DNA from: Corella eumyota
Taxonomy: Eukaryota > Chordata > Ascidiacea > Phlebobranchia > Corellidae
DNA length: 64,000 nt
Reading direction: 5' to 3'
Assembly: GCA_963082875.1 (NCBI GenBank)
Contig: OY720098.1
Coordinates: 19,840,001 to 19,904,000 of the forward strand
Numbering within the stretch: the stretch's first letter is position 1; every line of letters begins with the position of its first letter. The notes beneath the pieces were generated by a model. That model saw only the letters and a list, made by a program, of their open reading frames with translations, had not been told where the DNA came from and ran no database searches. Made by a program: the position numbers and the translations under genes. Of this stretch, positions 22,661 to 35,072 are shown piece after piece.

Positions 22661-24126
22661 TTATGACGTCACAAGTTTACACAATAATGCGATTATTATG
22701 CTATAAATAAGATATAAATTTCCAGTAATTTTGCTTGAGGCAGACTGGCAAGAACTGCAGCAGAGTAAACTGAGGTTCGGACCCGAAGTCTTCGATTTAA
22801 CATAATTACAAGAACTTATAGTTTCGTTACAATGCTTAATTAGTGTCGTTTGGTCTTCAGAGTGAACAGTTACTAAAAAAAAAAAAAAAAAAAATAAAAT
22901 CACTTTTTAAAGTCTTTGTAATATCAGATATATATAATTTCTGTAACAACTTTTGTTCTTTTTCATGCAGTAGGCATCACTTTTGTTTAGCCATGTTTTT
23001 GTATTTTTAAATAACTTTATTATTTTTATTTGGTAAAATGGTCATCGTTTAAATATAGGTTTATGATAAGAAAAATATGTTACTCAAGCCAAAACCTTAC
23101 AAAATATGACTAAAAATTGTTGTTTTATTAAAATATCAAACTTATTATTTCATACAACTTTGATATTTAAACAAATAACATCTAAATACCAAATTTGTGC
23201 TCAATTTATGTTTATTCCATTATATATCTTTTAATCTATGACATTTGCAAATTATTTTCATGTCATGACCTTAAAAAAATGTAAATAGCAAAGCTGTCAC
23301 ATCATTCGGTTAAAATTTCCCTAACCAAACTTAGGCTCCGCTTGGCCTTAATTAGCCTTAAAGAAAATGCCTGAAGTATACAAATGTTTGTTCACTAATT
23401 ACCTGATGTAATCGCATGACATTGTTGAGGTTTGGTATCTGGGCAACTTTGCCTTCGCTGTTCAATTTCATAGTGAGCACAGTAGCCTAAGTTTTTAACT
23501 TGGCAATAGTAGCAGTTTTTGTAAGCCATTGTTGTGGTACAAGTCATCAATAATAAACCTAGAAAATGAATAAATTTAAAGGTACGTGCTATTAATTAAC
23601 ACATTTTTGTTGTTATTTATTTAATATATATTTTCTAATGAGATTTTTTGTTTGTTTTTTACTTATATATAACATTGATAACGGCTAATTCTTTAAGTTA
23701 ACTTTTACTCTTAGTTTAAAGGGCATTTATATTAATATTGGTGGTTATATCAAATATAAACTTAGTTATAAGTTACATTAAACTTAAAAATAAGTTACTG
23801 TTTTTTGGCTAAAATGTTTTTTAATAATTATATTTTGTTTAGTAATCATAGCTACTAGTATTTAAACCTTATGCTTAAATCTGTGTCTGTACTTTTTAAA
23901 GCAATATTTATATACAATACCATACTTACAAAATTGCTTAAAAAGCCTTAGACTGTTATTAAACTAAATTTTAACTTTAATTTAAACCTGTTTATTATAA
24001 GCCTATAAATATTAATGTAGAATGACGTCAGTATTTTAACAAATTACTTATTGCGTCACGTATACGCTTTATAATAATAAAACTATGCTTAAGCAAGGTT
24101 AACGTACCTAATATTATTGTTTCCAT
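22661..24126 (-). CDS. Ly6/uPAR (three-finger) GPI-anchored-like protein
   Basis: Three exons on the minus strand: 24126-24108, 23558-23403, 22872-22661; 128 aa, junctions GT-AG and in phase (1,1). A signal peptide METIILGLLLMTCTTTMA leads into a Cys-rich module: NCYYCQV (the CxxC start typical of Ly6), then single Cys in GYCAH, QSCPD, QQCHA, KHCNE, SSCNY and a terminal LLCCSSC. That is ten cysteines, as in Ly6/uPAR domains, though the usual CCxxDxCN end is changed. The last ~20 residues are hydrophobic (LYLIYSIIIALLCKLV), which fits a GPI-attachment signal. Probably a small cell-surface protein; ligand unknown. A TGACGTCA overlaps the stop codon end. Confidence 0.7.
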
Positions 24127-25057
24127 TTTTCAAATTTTCTACTTTTCATTTATGCAAGACTTTCTAGGATAACATTTAAACAATGTTAAAATTTACCCGC
24201 AAGGCATAATGTGTAAAATAATGTGTAGTTACTACGCGCACTAGATGTACCGGTTTGTTTTATTAGGATTTTAAGTATCCGCTAGTAGGTAGCATAGAGT
24301 AAATTACGACTTTTTTTAAAGGTTTAAAATTTTGATTTTTTGTAGTTTTTTTTACTTTTTAAGAATTAACTTATCAATTAATTAATTATTTTAATTATTA
24401 AAATGCTGCAACGAAAATATGTCACATAACCCAAAATATAAAACTTTAAAAACTAAAAAAAATGTTTTTTTGGTAGATTTTCTGTTTTGTTGGATATAAC
24501 TTACGTTTTAGCTTATACTACCTTTAGGTTAGCCTGACCAGTCAAAATCCAAAAATAAATAAGTTGTTTAACAATATAAATCTTTTATTTGTGTGAGTTT
24601 GTATTTTGTATATTGGACAATATGTAAAACAAAATGTTTAAAAATATGCATGCCATAAATCAATATAATGATAACAATAGTACTATAATGACATACTCTA
24701 AAGGTACATTAACATAATAAATAATTGTTATAATATATAACAATATATATGGTAAAATATCGACATTTATATGGCAAATAAAACTATTTTGAAATATTTA
24801 AATTAACTAAAATTTAACTTTAAGAATAAACAAAGCAAATTTAAGTATTGGGATTTTAAATGTGGACGCCAATTTAAAAAATAAAATTTAATTTTGTTAA
24901 AAATTAACTAAGTTTTTTAGTCCTATTAAATTTGTTAAAAATTCAATAAGTTTGTGCATTTAATATAAAGCAATATTTAATCCCAGAAAATTTATTCAGT
25001 TGGTCGCTTATACGTAAATAATACAAGGAATTTGATTTAAAAACTTAAAATTTTTGA
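24127..25057. other. Spacer between Ly6-like gene and decarboxylase
   Basis: AT-rich; presumably the promoter of the Ly6-like gene and 3' UTR of the decarboxylase. No exon supported. Confidence 0.5.
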
Positions 25058-28000
25058 TTACAAATCGTGTCCTAATCTTTCTATTTCTTCAACCACAAAA
25101 TCCATGTCAGATTTAGTGACTTTGTCGCTAACAACAACCATTCTAAAAAAATTGGGTAAATCCCCTATTGGTTGATACCCGCATAACATTAACCCTCGTT
25201 CAGTCATTCGTTCTTTGATAATCGGAGCCACTGCTGCCATCTCGCGGCAGAAGTTTTCGTCGTTCAGATCGAAATTGCGCTCTCGAAATCTGGTTGGAAT
25301 ATACCAGAAACAGACATTCGTACATTCTGGTTTCTAAAAAAATAATATTTAAAAAAAATGAAATAAAAAAAATATTTAAAATTGTGAGAAAATAAAGTCC
25401 TGTATTTATATTTAAAATTAACACATTGACCCAAAAAATGACCCATTTTTAACTGAAATATTATAAATTTATAAGTCATTCAATTAGGTAATTAAATTAT
25501 TTCCAAAATTTTATTTAAATTACCTCTAAAACTAACTTAAAGCCGTCCCTGTTTCTAACCAACTCGGTCAAATAACTTGAATTTTCGAAGCTTAATTCAA
25601 TTCTGTTTTGAATCCCAGTGTTTCCCAATGCTTTCCACATTAACCATAACTTTAATGCATCTACCTGTGAAGTAGAGTTGAATAAAAAACATGTAAGAAA
25701 ATAGAAGTATTTGATTCAAGGCATAGGATTTTTTGTGTTAAAGTTAAAATTACTTTAATGTACATGTTGTATGCATAGTTTTCAAGGTTTAAAATTCTTT
25801 AAGTTTTAGTGCAAATTTATAATGATATGTACGTTAAAGTTAAGCATGAGTTTCTAGAAATCTTTATGTTTTAGTGCAAATTATTGATGATATACCTGTT
25901 ATAATTGAACTTAGTTTTTAAAGTTTAAAAACCTTCGTTTTTAGTGCAAATTACTAATAATAAATATTCTTGTTAAACATAGTTATAAAGTTTATAAATA
26001 ATTGTGTTTTAGTTTAACTTAATTATGTTATACATGTTGTAGTTGTTAGAACTCGTTGACTTACTTTTCTACCACATTGAATAACTTTAGAACCGACATC
26101 GTAAGATGAATCGTACAAAGTTTTATCTTTTTGAAATAAGTAAGGGACGTGGATAGAATGGCAGTCGTTTAATATTGTCTAAAATATATAAAAGCCAATT
26201 TATTATATATTTGGTTTGTTTTAAAAATGTTGACTAAGAGCAAATTAAAAATTAAAACTTGTTGTGCTTGGCTTATTATTTTTTAACCATATTGTTGGAA
26301 TTTACCACAGTTTTATTTATGTTAATATTTTACCTTATGTTTTGTTACGAAAACACAACATTGCTGTGGTGCCATCATCAGTTTGTGCGGGTTCCACGTC
26401 ACAGAATCAGCTCTAAAATTAACAACCATATTTTTAAAACTGAAATTTCTTAAATTTACAAATTTAGGGAAATTTTAAACTTGATTTACCGATTAATTCC
26501 TTTGCATCGATGTCGTAACTTGTCGCTTAACATTACACCGCCTCCCCATGCAGCCTACGTCACAAGAAAACATTATTACGTCATAATTTTACATCACAAG
26601 CTATGAAAGTTACCAAAAAAATTTAACTAAAAATACACTTTAAATCTAGTACTTACGTCTACATGTAGCCATATATTATGCTCCTTACAAATATCAGCTA
26701 ACTTCTCTAAAGGGTCGAAAGCACCATAAACTGTTGTACCAGAGGTCCCTATAACTATAAAGGGGACCGAACCCTTTAACAAAAACAAACGTTTATATTA
26801 GTCTAATATTAAAGGCGCTTTAAAGAGTTTTTGTATAAATTAAATATTGATGCAATTTAGTGATAGAAAATTTAAGATTATTAAAAACCTTGTGCTTTTG
26901 TATTAAAGTTCAATTTAGTAAATTAAGTTTTAAAACCATTATAAAACAATAAGCTTAAATTAAGTTATTGATTCTAACTGTGTTCTTTTATTAGAGGTTA
27001 GCTTGGTAATTAAATTGATTTTTTTGTTTGCATAAATGTTACAAATTGAAAAATATTGATTAAATAAATTGACAAGGTTACCAATAATTGATTTTATTTA
27101 AAAATGTTTCTAAATAAGTTCAAGTGAGGTTAAAAGGTTAAATCAATTAGTTTAGTAGAAAATTGTTTTTTTGCGCAATGTTGTTTATTTTTAAATAATT
27201 TAATTTAAAATAGAAAAGTCAATATTTATTTTAAATAAGGTATAAAAAATACAATTTTGTTAAATAAGCTTGCTTATGTATTGTTGTAATTGTTGTTTAT
27301 TATAATTTTGTATTGCTTAATTACCTATAAATTAGTCAATAACCTGCTTTACGATAAGGATTTTAATTGTCGTAATATGGTCGCAACTCTTATCTAGTAT
27401 TTGCCTGCAATAATTTGCCCACGAACCACTAGCGGCAGTATTTTCTCAGAACAATAAATTGTATATACACTATGCTCCATTATATATAGATTCCTATATG
27501 ACTTACGTTCGCTTTTGCTTCCTTAATTTTCCTTTTCAAGTCATTAGGATCCATTCTTCCACAAGAATCAACATTTACTGAAATAAGTTGGTCGGACCCG
27601 ATCCCTAACAACGAAGCGTTTTTCTTGTTCGAGTAATGACAATGCGAGCTACAGAAACCAACCATAGAGGGCAGGCTTTGCATTCCCTTAAAAATATAAA
27701 AATCCAGCAGTTTAGTATACCAGTCTTCGCATTGGGTAATAGGCCGAAAGGTTTCGGGTGCAAGCCGCACCAATGCCACACTATTTGCCCTTGAGCCTAG
27801 CGTTTACAGATAGCTTAAACACGTTACGATATTACATCCTTTTTCAATATAACATCTATCATCACCAAGTGATATGGAATAAAGGCTTTTACGTCAGGTA
27901 GTGTTTTAAGGGTCTCTGGTTTGGTTCAAACTGATGCCACAATACTCATTTTTAGGCAAAGTTCTAAAAAAATGACTTTAGCACCCTTTAAGCGCGACAT

Positions 28001-30972
28001 TTGTTCTTTATACATTATTTTTGTGTTTAAAATTAACCATTCGCCGGTCAAGAGTTGACTCTCTGTATAACAATATTTAAATTAAACCAATTTTACCTTA
28101 GTTTTAATATCTGGAAAAGTGTGAAATCTTGCTAAATTCATTCCCAGCATATTTGAATATGATCCACCTAAAATTAAAACATTTTTAATTACCAATACTC
28201 CCAATTAAATTTAACTTGTTTTCTTAGTTTAACTTTTTCTTTTTTTTGTGTTTTCGCGCATTGATAAAAGTAAATAATAAATACGATATACAATTAATAT
28301 TACAACAATGCGACGGGAAAAAATGACAAAATTAATTTAATGATTAAAACATGCCAAAAGTATTAATGTTTACATAAAGATTTTAAGTATGTTATGGCAT
28401 GGTCACCAAACCCAAAAAACTTAGACCATTTAAATTTGAGGTTTTAAGATGAAACTCTTTTAATTTTTATCTTTTTTCTACCAGGTGAAAAGGTGCCATC
28501 TCCGTCTTCAAATCCGATAATTTCACAAAATTTATTCAGCAAATATTTCTCCATTAAAACGAATACTGGAGATACTTCATAAGTATAACTAAAAAAAATA
28601 ACTTAAAATAATACAAGTATTATAGAATATTTTTAAAGATATCGTTTAGACTTATTCAGAGGGGAAATTTATTTAGAACATTTAACAAATTGTATAAACC
28701 TCGTTAAAAATGTAAAAGCATGGATAATGTTAAGTTTAAAAAAATATTTGTAGTTGTATCTTTCACTAGGTATATAGTGATTTTAGAGTTAAGGTCTGTT
28801 TACACGACAAGGTATAACGTTGCGCTACGTTACGTTACGTTACTTTATGAGTTCTAGGGATTTCTTTTGAAGATTTTAATAAAAATTATCTAATAAAAGT
28901 ATACCGCTCACGAAATCTTGTATAAATTTCGCTCCAGCCACGAAACTTTACGAAATCTTACGTAACTTACGCAAACTTTCGTACGTGTGAACGACTCTGT
29001 TCATTTTAAATGGTTGCACAATCTTACATTGCGTTACGTTGCGTACGCCGTGTAAACAGACCTTTAGGGTTTGTATATTTATTGTATATACAGGGTTTTT
29101 AGTAAATAATACATATTTTAAAAACCGTCAAGTAATTATAAAGTTTACAAAAAACGTTAATTTAAACAGTTCGTTCGAGGGCCTTTCACAAAATCTAAAA
29201 CTTTTACAAAATCAAATCTTGGATTTTATCTCTATAAAAACCGCGTAACAATGTTAAGATTATGACGTCACATGTATTCTCACTATGTTATCACAATCTA
29301 TAGTGTTAAATGTAAATTTATTATCTCAGTATTCAACCTCAACAGTTTTTGTCGTTTCAAATGTCTGGGTGGTGAAATTTTGACCTACTTTTGTCACGTA
29401 TTTAACCTCGTGCTAAATATATAGCGTTAATGGCCAATATTTTTGCTTTATTGTTTTTTAATGGGTTTCGTGAAACAGCAAATTTATTAAATTAAATGAC
29501 TTTTTACATGTTTTTTGTTATCTGATTTTATACATATATACTTATAGTGGTTTGGTTAAAATTATAAGCCTAAAAATTTGTATTTTATTGTCTTAAAGAA
29601 TATATTTATTGCTCAAGCCAATAATTTATGTTTAAATTACTTTTTACATATACTTACATGGAGGGGTTCAAAATATCTGTTATAACTTGTCCACTAAATG
29701 CATAGGGGTCCATTCCAGCATACAATTGGTTGAAAAATCTAGGGTGTCCTTCAAAAAACATAAAATTTAAAATGCTTTGTAAAAAACTCACACCAAAAAA
29801 TTAAGTAACGTAAAATAAGCTTAAAAATATGTAATATTGAGGATACAATATTGGGTGTTTTGATTTTACTTTGCTAAAATTTTAAGTAATTTAAAATAAG
29901 TTATAAAATATGTAATGTTAATTAAAGGCTACTGTTATTGGCGTTTTGATTTTAGTTGGCTAAATTTGCAGAAAACATAAAGTATGGATATCTGCGTAAT
30001 TAGGTCGTATTTTAGGAATTAAAATCATAAATTACTTTAACCATGGCAAAACATTGTGGATACATTAATCTTCATTTAAATCAGCAATTTAATTATCAAA
30101 CCAATGTTTAAAAAATATCTTAAACTTAAAAATGTAATTTTTTTGCAATAAATAATTTATTTGAAAGCTAGTACTTTAATTGTTACCTAAAAAAAAGATA
30201 TTTGACACATTTTTGTGACGTCAGCACCGGTATTATGACGTCACATAACCCGCGGGCGCTGTTATTTTGTTCTTCGGAATTAAATGACGATTTCTGATTC
30301 TTCAAGTACGTAATATTTTAAATTAAAATTAATTTTTATTCCTTTTTTAAATTGCCATTTATGTGACATTACCTTTACGCGTTTTTAAATGGCGTTAAGG
30401 TATTTTAAATGCGGTGATATTTAGTATAATAATAATGACATTGCAGAAACTGAACCTACGTTACGTTATATTCTCACTACTAGTCTTACATAGGTACTTA
30501 AATATTGATTAGAATTCGTTTTAGAATTTTTGCCAACAGGTTATGCAATTCATTAGCAGATTTTAATTAAAAATATATTTAAAAAACTAATTAGAGCATT
30601 TTTGGTAGGAATCTTTCCAAAATTCGGTTTTCAAATGCGCTAAGATATAAATTTAACAAATTTTTGCAAATTTTAACAACAATTTTAAAATTTACCTGTT
30701 TTGACGCTGTATTGAAACACATCTTTACAACATTCCAGCAAATTTTCGTGCGATTCAGGCCTGTTACGAATCTCCAAATCAAGAATAGAACTCAACTCGG
30801 TCGGTGTTTTAAAATTAATGACTGGGGTATTCCTATCTTTCAATTTTTCCCACCCTTCTATCATGCATAACTTAAACACCTCTTGCATAAAAGTTTCAAC
30901 TGATTTTATATCATTTATTGCATGACCATTGCCGTTTATGACAGAATGCGTAATACCATTATGACCATTCAT
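25058..30972 (-). CDS. CSAD: PLP-dependent acidic amino acid decarboxylase (CSAD/GADL1 type)
   Basis: Eleven coding exons on the minus strand: 30972-30696, 29748-29658, 28588-28482, 28167-28097, 27686-27507, 26773-26657, 26554-26490, 26412-26334, 26178-26065, 25664-25524, 25333-25058; 505 aa, the usual family length. Group II decarboxylase hallmarks: [53 protein letters not shown] and the PLP-lysine motif [12 protein letters not shown]. The C-terminus ([23 protein letters not shown]) matches CSAD/GADL1 closely. Family reaction: cysteine sulfinate (or aspartate/glutamate) to hypotaurine (or beta-alanine/GABA) plus CO2, cytosolic. Which acid is used cannot be settled by eye. An acceptor-like TTTTCAG at ~30997 suggests a 5' UTR intron or trans-splice site. 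Introns hold R1, R2, a SINE-like copy, a MITE and tandem repeats. Confidence 0.9.
25735..26050. repeat. Degenerate ~75-bp tandem repeat
   Basis: Three to four imperfect units sharing TTTTAGTGCAAATTA.TGAT and a TTAAAGTT. spacer, filling most of the intron before decarboxylase exon 25664-25524. Confidence 0.6.
27335..27490 (+). repeat. Dispersed repeat R2, copy 2
   Basis: ATGGTCGCAAC, TGCAATAATTTGCCCAC and GCTCCATTATATATAGATT shared with copies at 13037 and 52880; inside a decarboxylase intron. Confidence 0.65.
27705..27850 (+). repeat. Second SINE-like family, long copy
   Basis: GTATACCAGTCTTCGCA, GGTTTCGGGTGCAAGCCGCA, CCAATGCCACACTATTTG and CGTTTACAGATAGCTTAAAC align with the copy at 21565. 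A worn further piece (GGTTTGGTTCAAACTGATGC) follows at about 27890-27955. Confidence 0.7.
28248..28412 (-). repeat. Dispersed repeat R1, copy 2
   Basis: Minus-strand copy, nearly identical to 20806-20975 over its whole length; inside a decarboxylase intron. Confidence 0.8.
28791..29063. mobile_element. MITE with AGGTCTGTTTACACG inverted ends
   Basis: Element of ~273 bp with perfect 15-base inverted ends (AGGTCTGTTTACACG and CGTGTAAACAGACCT). Flanking 8-mers TTAGAGTT and TTAGGGTT differ by one base, pointing to a hAT-type 8-bp target duplication. The interior has repeats of GTTACGTTACG. No ORF of its own; lies in a decarboxylase intron. Confidence 0.75.
29795..29965. repeat. Degenerate tandem repeat in decarboxylase intron 1
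   Basis: Two imperfect units of ~90 bases sharing TTAAGTAA.GTAAAATAAG, AAAATATGTAAT and GTTTTGATTTTA. Confidence 0.5.
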
Positions 30973-32368
30973 TATTATTAGTAGTTCAAAATTCCTGAAA
31001 ATAACATAAATATATTATTAGTATTTATATTAGTAATAACTTTAGTGCAGTTAAGTGGTCTTATATAAGCTTATGTTTATGTACACAACGCTATAACAAC
31101 TTCCTGTTCTCATTTTTCTAACGCTAAACCTAACTAGACCTGTTAATAATAGTTCAACATATTGGAAAATACAAAATTTTATTTAAATAAAAAAAAAAAA
31201 CAGTTTATTTTTACTTTAAAATATTATCAAGTTTTGATGTTTAGATAACCTATGCGTAGCCTTACTATTATATAATGATTTAAAACTTCGATTCTCTACT
31301 AAAGCGATAGCATTTTCGTATCAAATGTTAAAAATAAAGCTATCTTCGTCCGTTATATAACGTTTAAAGATAATTGGAACCGCTTACTTAATTAGATAGG
31401 TATTGATTATGTTATAAACAATCTGGTTAAATTGGTTTATAGATTTTTTGGCAGTAAATTAAAAAAGGACAGCCTTATGCCGTAATGGAAAAGTACTGTT
31501 AATATTTCACAACACGTGGTTTTTGAGCACGTTTTGAAAGCGTGATCACAATAAACTGTAAAGGAATTAGAGGAAATTAGGTTATGTGTTATAAGAGAAT
31601 AGCGTAACTTTGACTACGTATTTTAATTAGGAAATACCTACTTGTTTCAAAAATTTTTAATACCGGTAATTTTGTTACGTATAATATTTATAAACTTTGT
31701 ACTTGTGAGCCTAACTTAAACACTACGTTAGCGCTTTATACAAGCGTTTTTCTTTTTATTTTTTAGTCACTAAATAACCTATTTTAATTTTTTAAACTTT
31801 AAATCTACTTTTAAATAACATCTTTTGTTAAATTTGAATTATATAAACTTTTTTCAACGCATCTTTGATTGGACATAATATGTTTATCTTTTCTTTATAA
31901 CATAATTTTGCAACTATAAAAGTGCCATAACAACCTACCTTTAGAAAATATATACAAATACCTTTTTTCTATAAATCCGTTTATTGAGGCCTAATAACTA
32001 ATAAGGTTTTAAAGGCTTAACCAAAATCTAAGTGAACTTTTTAATAAATTAACAATTTTTTGCTAAAGTTTCGGTTATTTAAGTTAATTATAAAAAGAAA
32101 GCGTTATAGCATATGGTTAAGGTTTAACGTTACACTAACTTAAGAATAAAACTTAAAACATATTGCTGAACCCAATTCCGAGTATGTTGCAAAGTTACAA
32201 AAGTTCTTAAAATTAATTTAAATAAAATTTTCAACTGAAAATCAACTACTATTTGGCATTTTTTGTAATAATTTACTACAACAAATAATATCAAATAGTT
32301 TTTTTTACATATTAATATTTAGCAGAAAAAACACTAAAATCATACAAAACGAATAAATTAAACACAGT
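30973..32368. other. Spacer between decarboxylase and ADAT1
   Basis: AT-rich with no supported coding exon or recognised repeat. Presumed 5' region of the decarboxylase and 3' UTR of ADAT1. Confidence 0.5.
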
Positions 32369-34726
32369 TTAGTTGATAGAAAATAAGTCCAATTCTATGT
32401 CATGACTTGACCAATTTTTAAAAACATTTTTTTTAATCAATTTCCAACTTGAAATATAGTTAGTAGCTAGTTGTTTAAATTCATAATAAGTTTTACAATT
32501 TTGTTTATCTAAATTATTTAAAATAGAACAGTTTGAAGGTAGTAGTGACAAAGTTTTTTGAAATTGTTCAAATATTTTATATCTACAAACCTGATTCCAG
32601 AATTTTAATAAATGTTTAGTTTTATTTGTACAACCCAACCTATACCCTCTTTTATCTATCACTTCATGTGCATAAATAGAAATATCATTTTCTGGTTCAT
32701 AAAACCAAGTTAATGAACTTCCACATGGCTTAATATCACCTTTATCATTCACTTTAGTAACGGAGTATTTAAAATTTAATTTTACAAGATAAATTTTTGG
32801 TATTTTTACTGCGTAACCATTTTTATTAACCAGAGAGTTAACTATTTTGTTATCGAATCTTTTGTAAAGAGCTCTCTGTAACGAGGTCACATTTTGGTTA
32901 CAACTCTCAATCACGATTGTTTCAAAATAAATAGGTTCAGATATAAGAATGGATAACAATGCCCCCTGGACCCCTAAAATCCCCCATTTCATTAGCTTAT
33001 CACTGCACGACATACAAACTGTTCTTTCCCCCCTTCCTGGTTTAATTCTAAGTGAACCAGTGGTATGGTAACTTGAACCATCCCCTAGTTGGTCTGGTTT
33101 TTCTCCAGGTACTGGTTTCGCACCAGTTCTGTTACAAAAATATATAAATTTGTTAATTTAAGAATAAAATTAATCAGTTTATTAATAAAAATGAAAAAAA
33201 TTGGACTGAAGTATAGTTATGTAAACATTAGTGTAAAATACAGTAAGTCAAATTTAAAAACTTATAAAGTAACAGATAGGCTAAACAAAAACATACAACT
33301 AACCTGTTTATATCATTTATTCCATTTTCAACTTTTCTATATTTAGGTTTGGGTTCATTGTCATGTACTTCGACGTCCTCTGAAACATAAATACAAGTAA
33401 TATATAGGTAAGCTTCCTATATAATTTTTTATACATGAGGTAATATTGTTTTAGTATATGGGGGAATTTAAAGGTTGGTTTTAGTCTTAATTATGCGATT
33501 TTTTTGTTTTGCTAATTTTTTATTAAACTAAATTTTAAAGATTTGAATACAAAATCAATCCTAAATTTGGGTTTGAAAAAATATATAATTAAAATAAACA
33601 ACCTACACAAATACTATTGAAATATTGTTTTTACCGTTTTGTTTGTTGTATATAGATGCATCTCCACACGGCATTTGTGTTGAGAAGAAATGAAAAACAA
33701 AATTTGGTTTTACTGAACTTCCACCATTTAATTGATTTAATTTTAATATTGAAGATTTGTTGGAATGTAGGAATTCCAGCTGTGTATATAAGTATCTATA
33801 AATTTTGTAATTAAATTTATATTTAAATAGAATTAAATTTAGTAAATCAATGAAAAGATAAGCAATAAAAGGTCTGTAAAATATACAGGAGAATATATCT
33901 GTAGAATATACAGGATATCATGTATGTTAAATATATCTTACAGACAAGATCAAATGTATATATATATATATATCAAATAAATTGCATAATGGGCATGTAT
34001 TTAGTGTATTCCAAATGGGTGAGGGTTGAATCTAATATACTAGGGCTAATGTATACATGGATTAAATCCTAACCCTCAGCCATTTAGAATACACTAAATT
34101 CATTCCCATTGAGCAATTTATTCGATAATAAGAGTAATTTTTTACTTTAAAGACTAAAAACAAACCTTTGAAAACATCTTCTTGCCAGTACTTCTGCATG
34201 ATTATCGTGAACAACTTTTCCACTTTTACTCATTTCACTTTTGCCCAAACAACTTGTTCCAGTTGTCATGGAAACCACTTTAAACTTGCTGTCTGTAAAA
34301 CAGGTTTTATTAAATATAAAGAGTTTATAAATTAAATTTTAAACCAGCAGCATAGTGTAGTGGTCAAAACACTTGTCTTCACTACATGAGGTCCTGGGTT
34401 TGATCCCCACTGCTTTCATGCTGTAGTGTCCTTAAGAAAGGCGCTATGAACAGTGCAGAACCAGCAAATTAATTATTTATAATTAATAATACCCCAAACT
34501 CCCAAAGGTAACTTGAGACTGGGTCAGGGTAACTAATGTTACTCTATGTTTAGGTTGTGAGATCGAGCTTCCACATCGAGGATAATTAAAAAAAAATTTT
34601 ACCATTTAAATCTTCTTGTACAACAGCTGCCATAACTGTCCATTGTTTAGACCCCGGTTTTCCATTTTTTGGAAGAAAATCAAAATGTTTTAAACAGATT
34701 TCCGCTATTTTTTCTGCTGGACTCAT
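32369..34726 (-). CDS. ADAT1: tRNA-specific adenosine deaminase 1
   Basis: Five exons on the minus strand: 34726-34603, 34292-34166, 33795-33635, 33379-33304, 33128-32369; 415 aa. The enzyme converts A37 to inosine in eukaryotic tRNA-Ala. Adenosine-deaminase (editase) landmarks: catalytic and zinc site VHDNHAEVLARRCF, second ligand region STQMPCGDAS, third ligand in RTVCMSCSDKLMKWGILG, and SLRIKPGRGE, all colinear with vertebrate ADAT1. The start MSPAEKIAEICLKHF matches the family N-terminus. An acceptor-like CTTTTTAG lies about 30 bases upstream of the ATG, fitting a 5' UTR intron or spliced leader. Shorter than the human protein (~500 aa), mainly between the CGD and TGAK motifs. UQCC2 lies 346 bases upstream on the same strand. 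Confidence 0.93.
33971..34130. mobile_element. Fold-back hairpin element in ADAT1 intron 2
   Basis: Two imperfect inverted arms of ~60 bases (33974-34033 and 34059-34127) share AATAAATTGC, ATTTAGTGTATTC and GAGGGTT, separated by ~25 bases, next to a TA microsatellite (33957-33973). The strand would fold into a long hairpin, as in MITE or palindromic inserts. Confidence 0.65.
34343..34592 (+). repeat. Main tRNA-derived SINE, diverged
   Basis: From CCAGCAGCATAGTGTAGTGG to CCACATCGAGGATAATTA; lacks part of the CAGCACT body. In ADAT1 intron 1. Confidence 0.8.
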
Positions 34727-35072
34727 GTTATTTATGTACTTATAAAATTGTTCTAAAAAGTGTAACAACAAAAAATATTTTGATGTTTTAAATAAAGTGA
34801 GTTTAACATTAAGAAAATTATGGATAAACATTAGTTGTACAAAAACCAATTTATTTATAATGTGATTATTTAAGTAAACATAAAAATATTTTCACAGAGT
34901 AATGCCCAATAAATTAAATCTCTAGAAGTTTATTTATTAATAATGTAAATAATTTTTTAAGTAAACATACAAAAATTTAGTTATTTACCCTAAAACTAAA
35001 GATTTAAATAATTAAATTTGTTTATTTAAAAAAAAAAAATTGTAAGTATCTGATATAAAAATTAATATATTT

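Noticed and set aside
33955-33975. TA microsatellite as a promoter or origin signal
   Set aside because: Plain dinucleotide run beside the fold-back element; similar short runs occur at about 11740 and 15848 without context.
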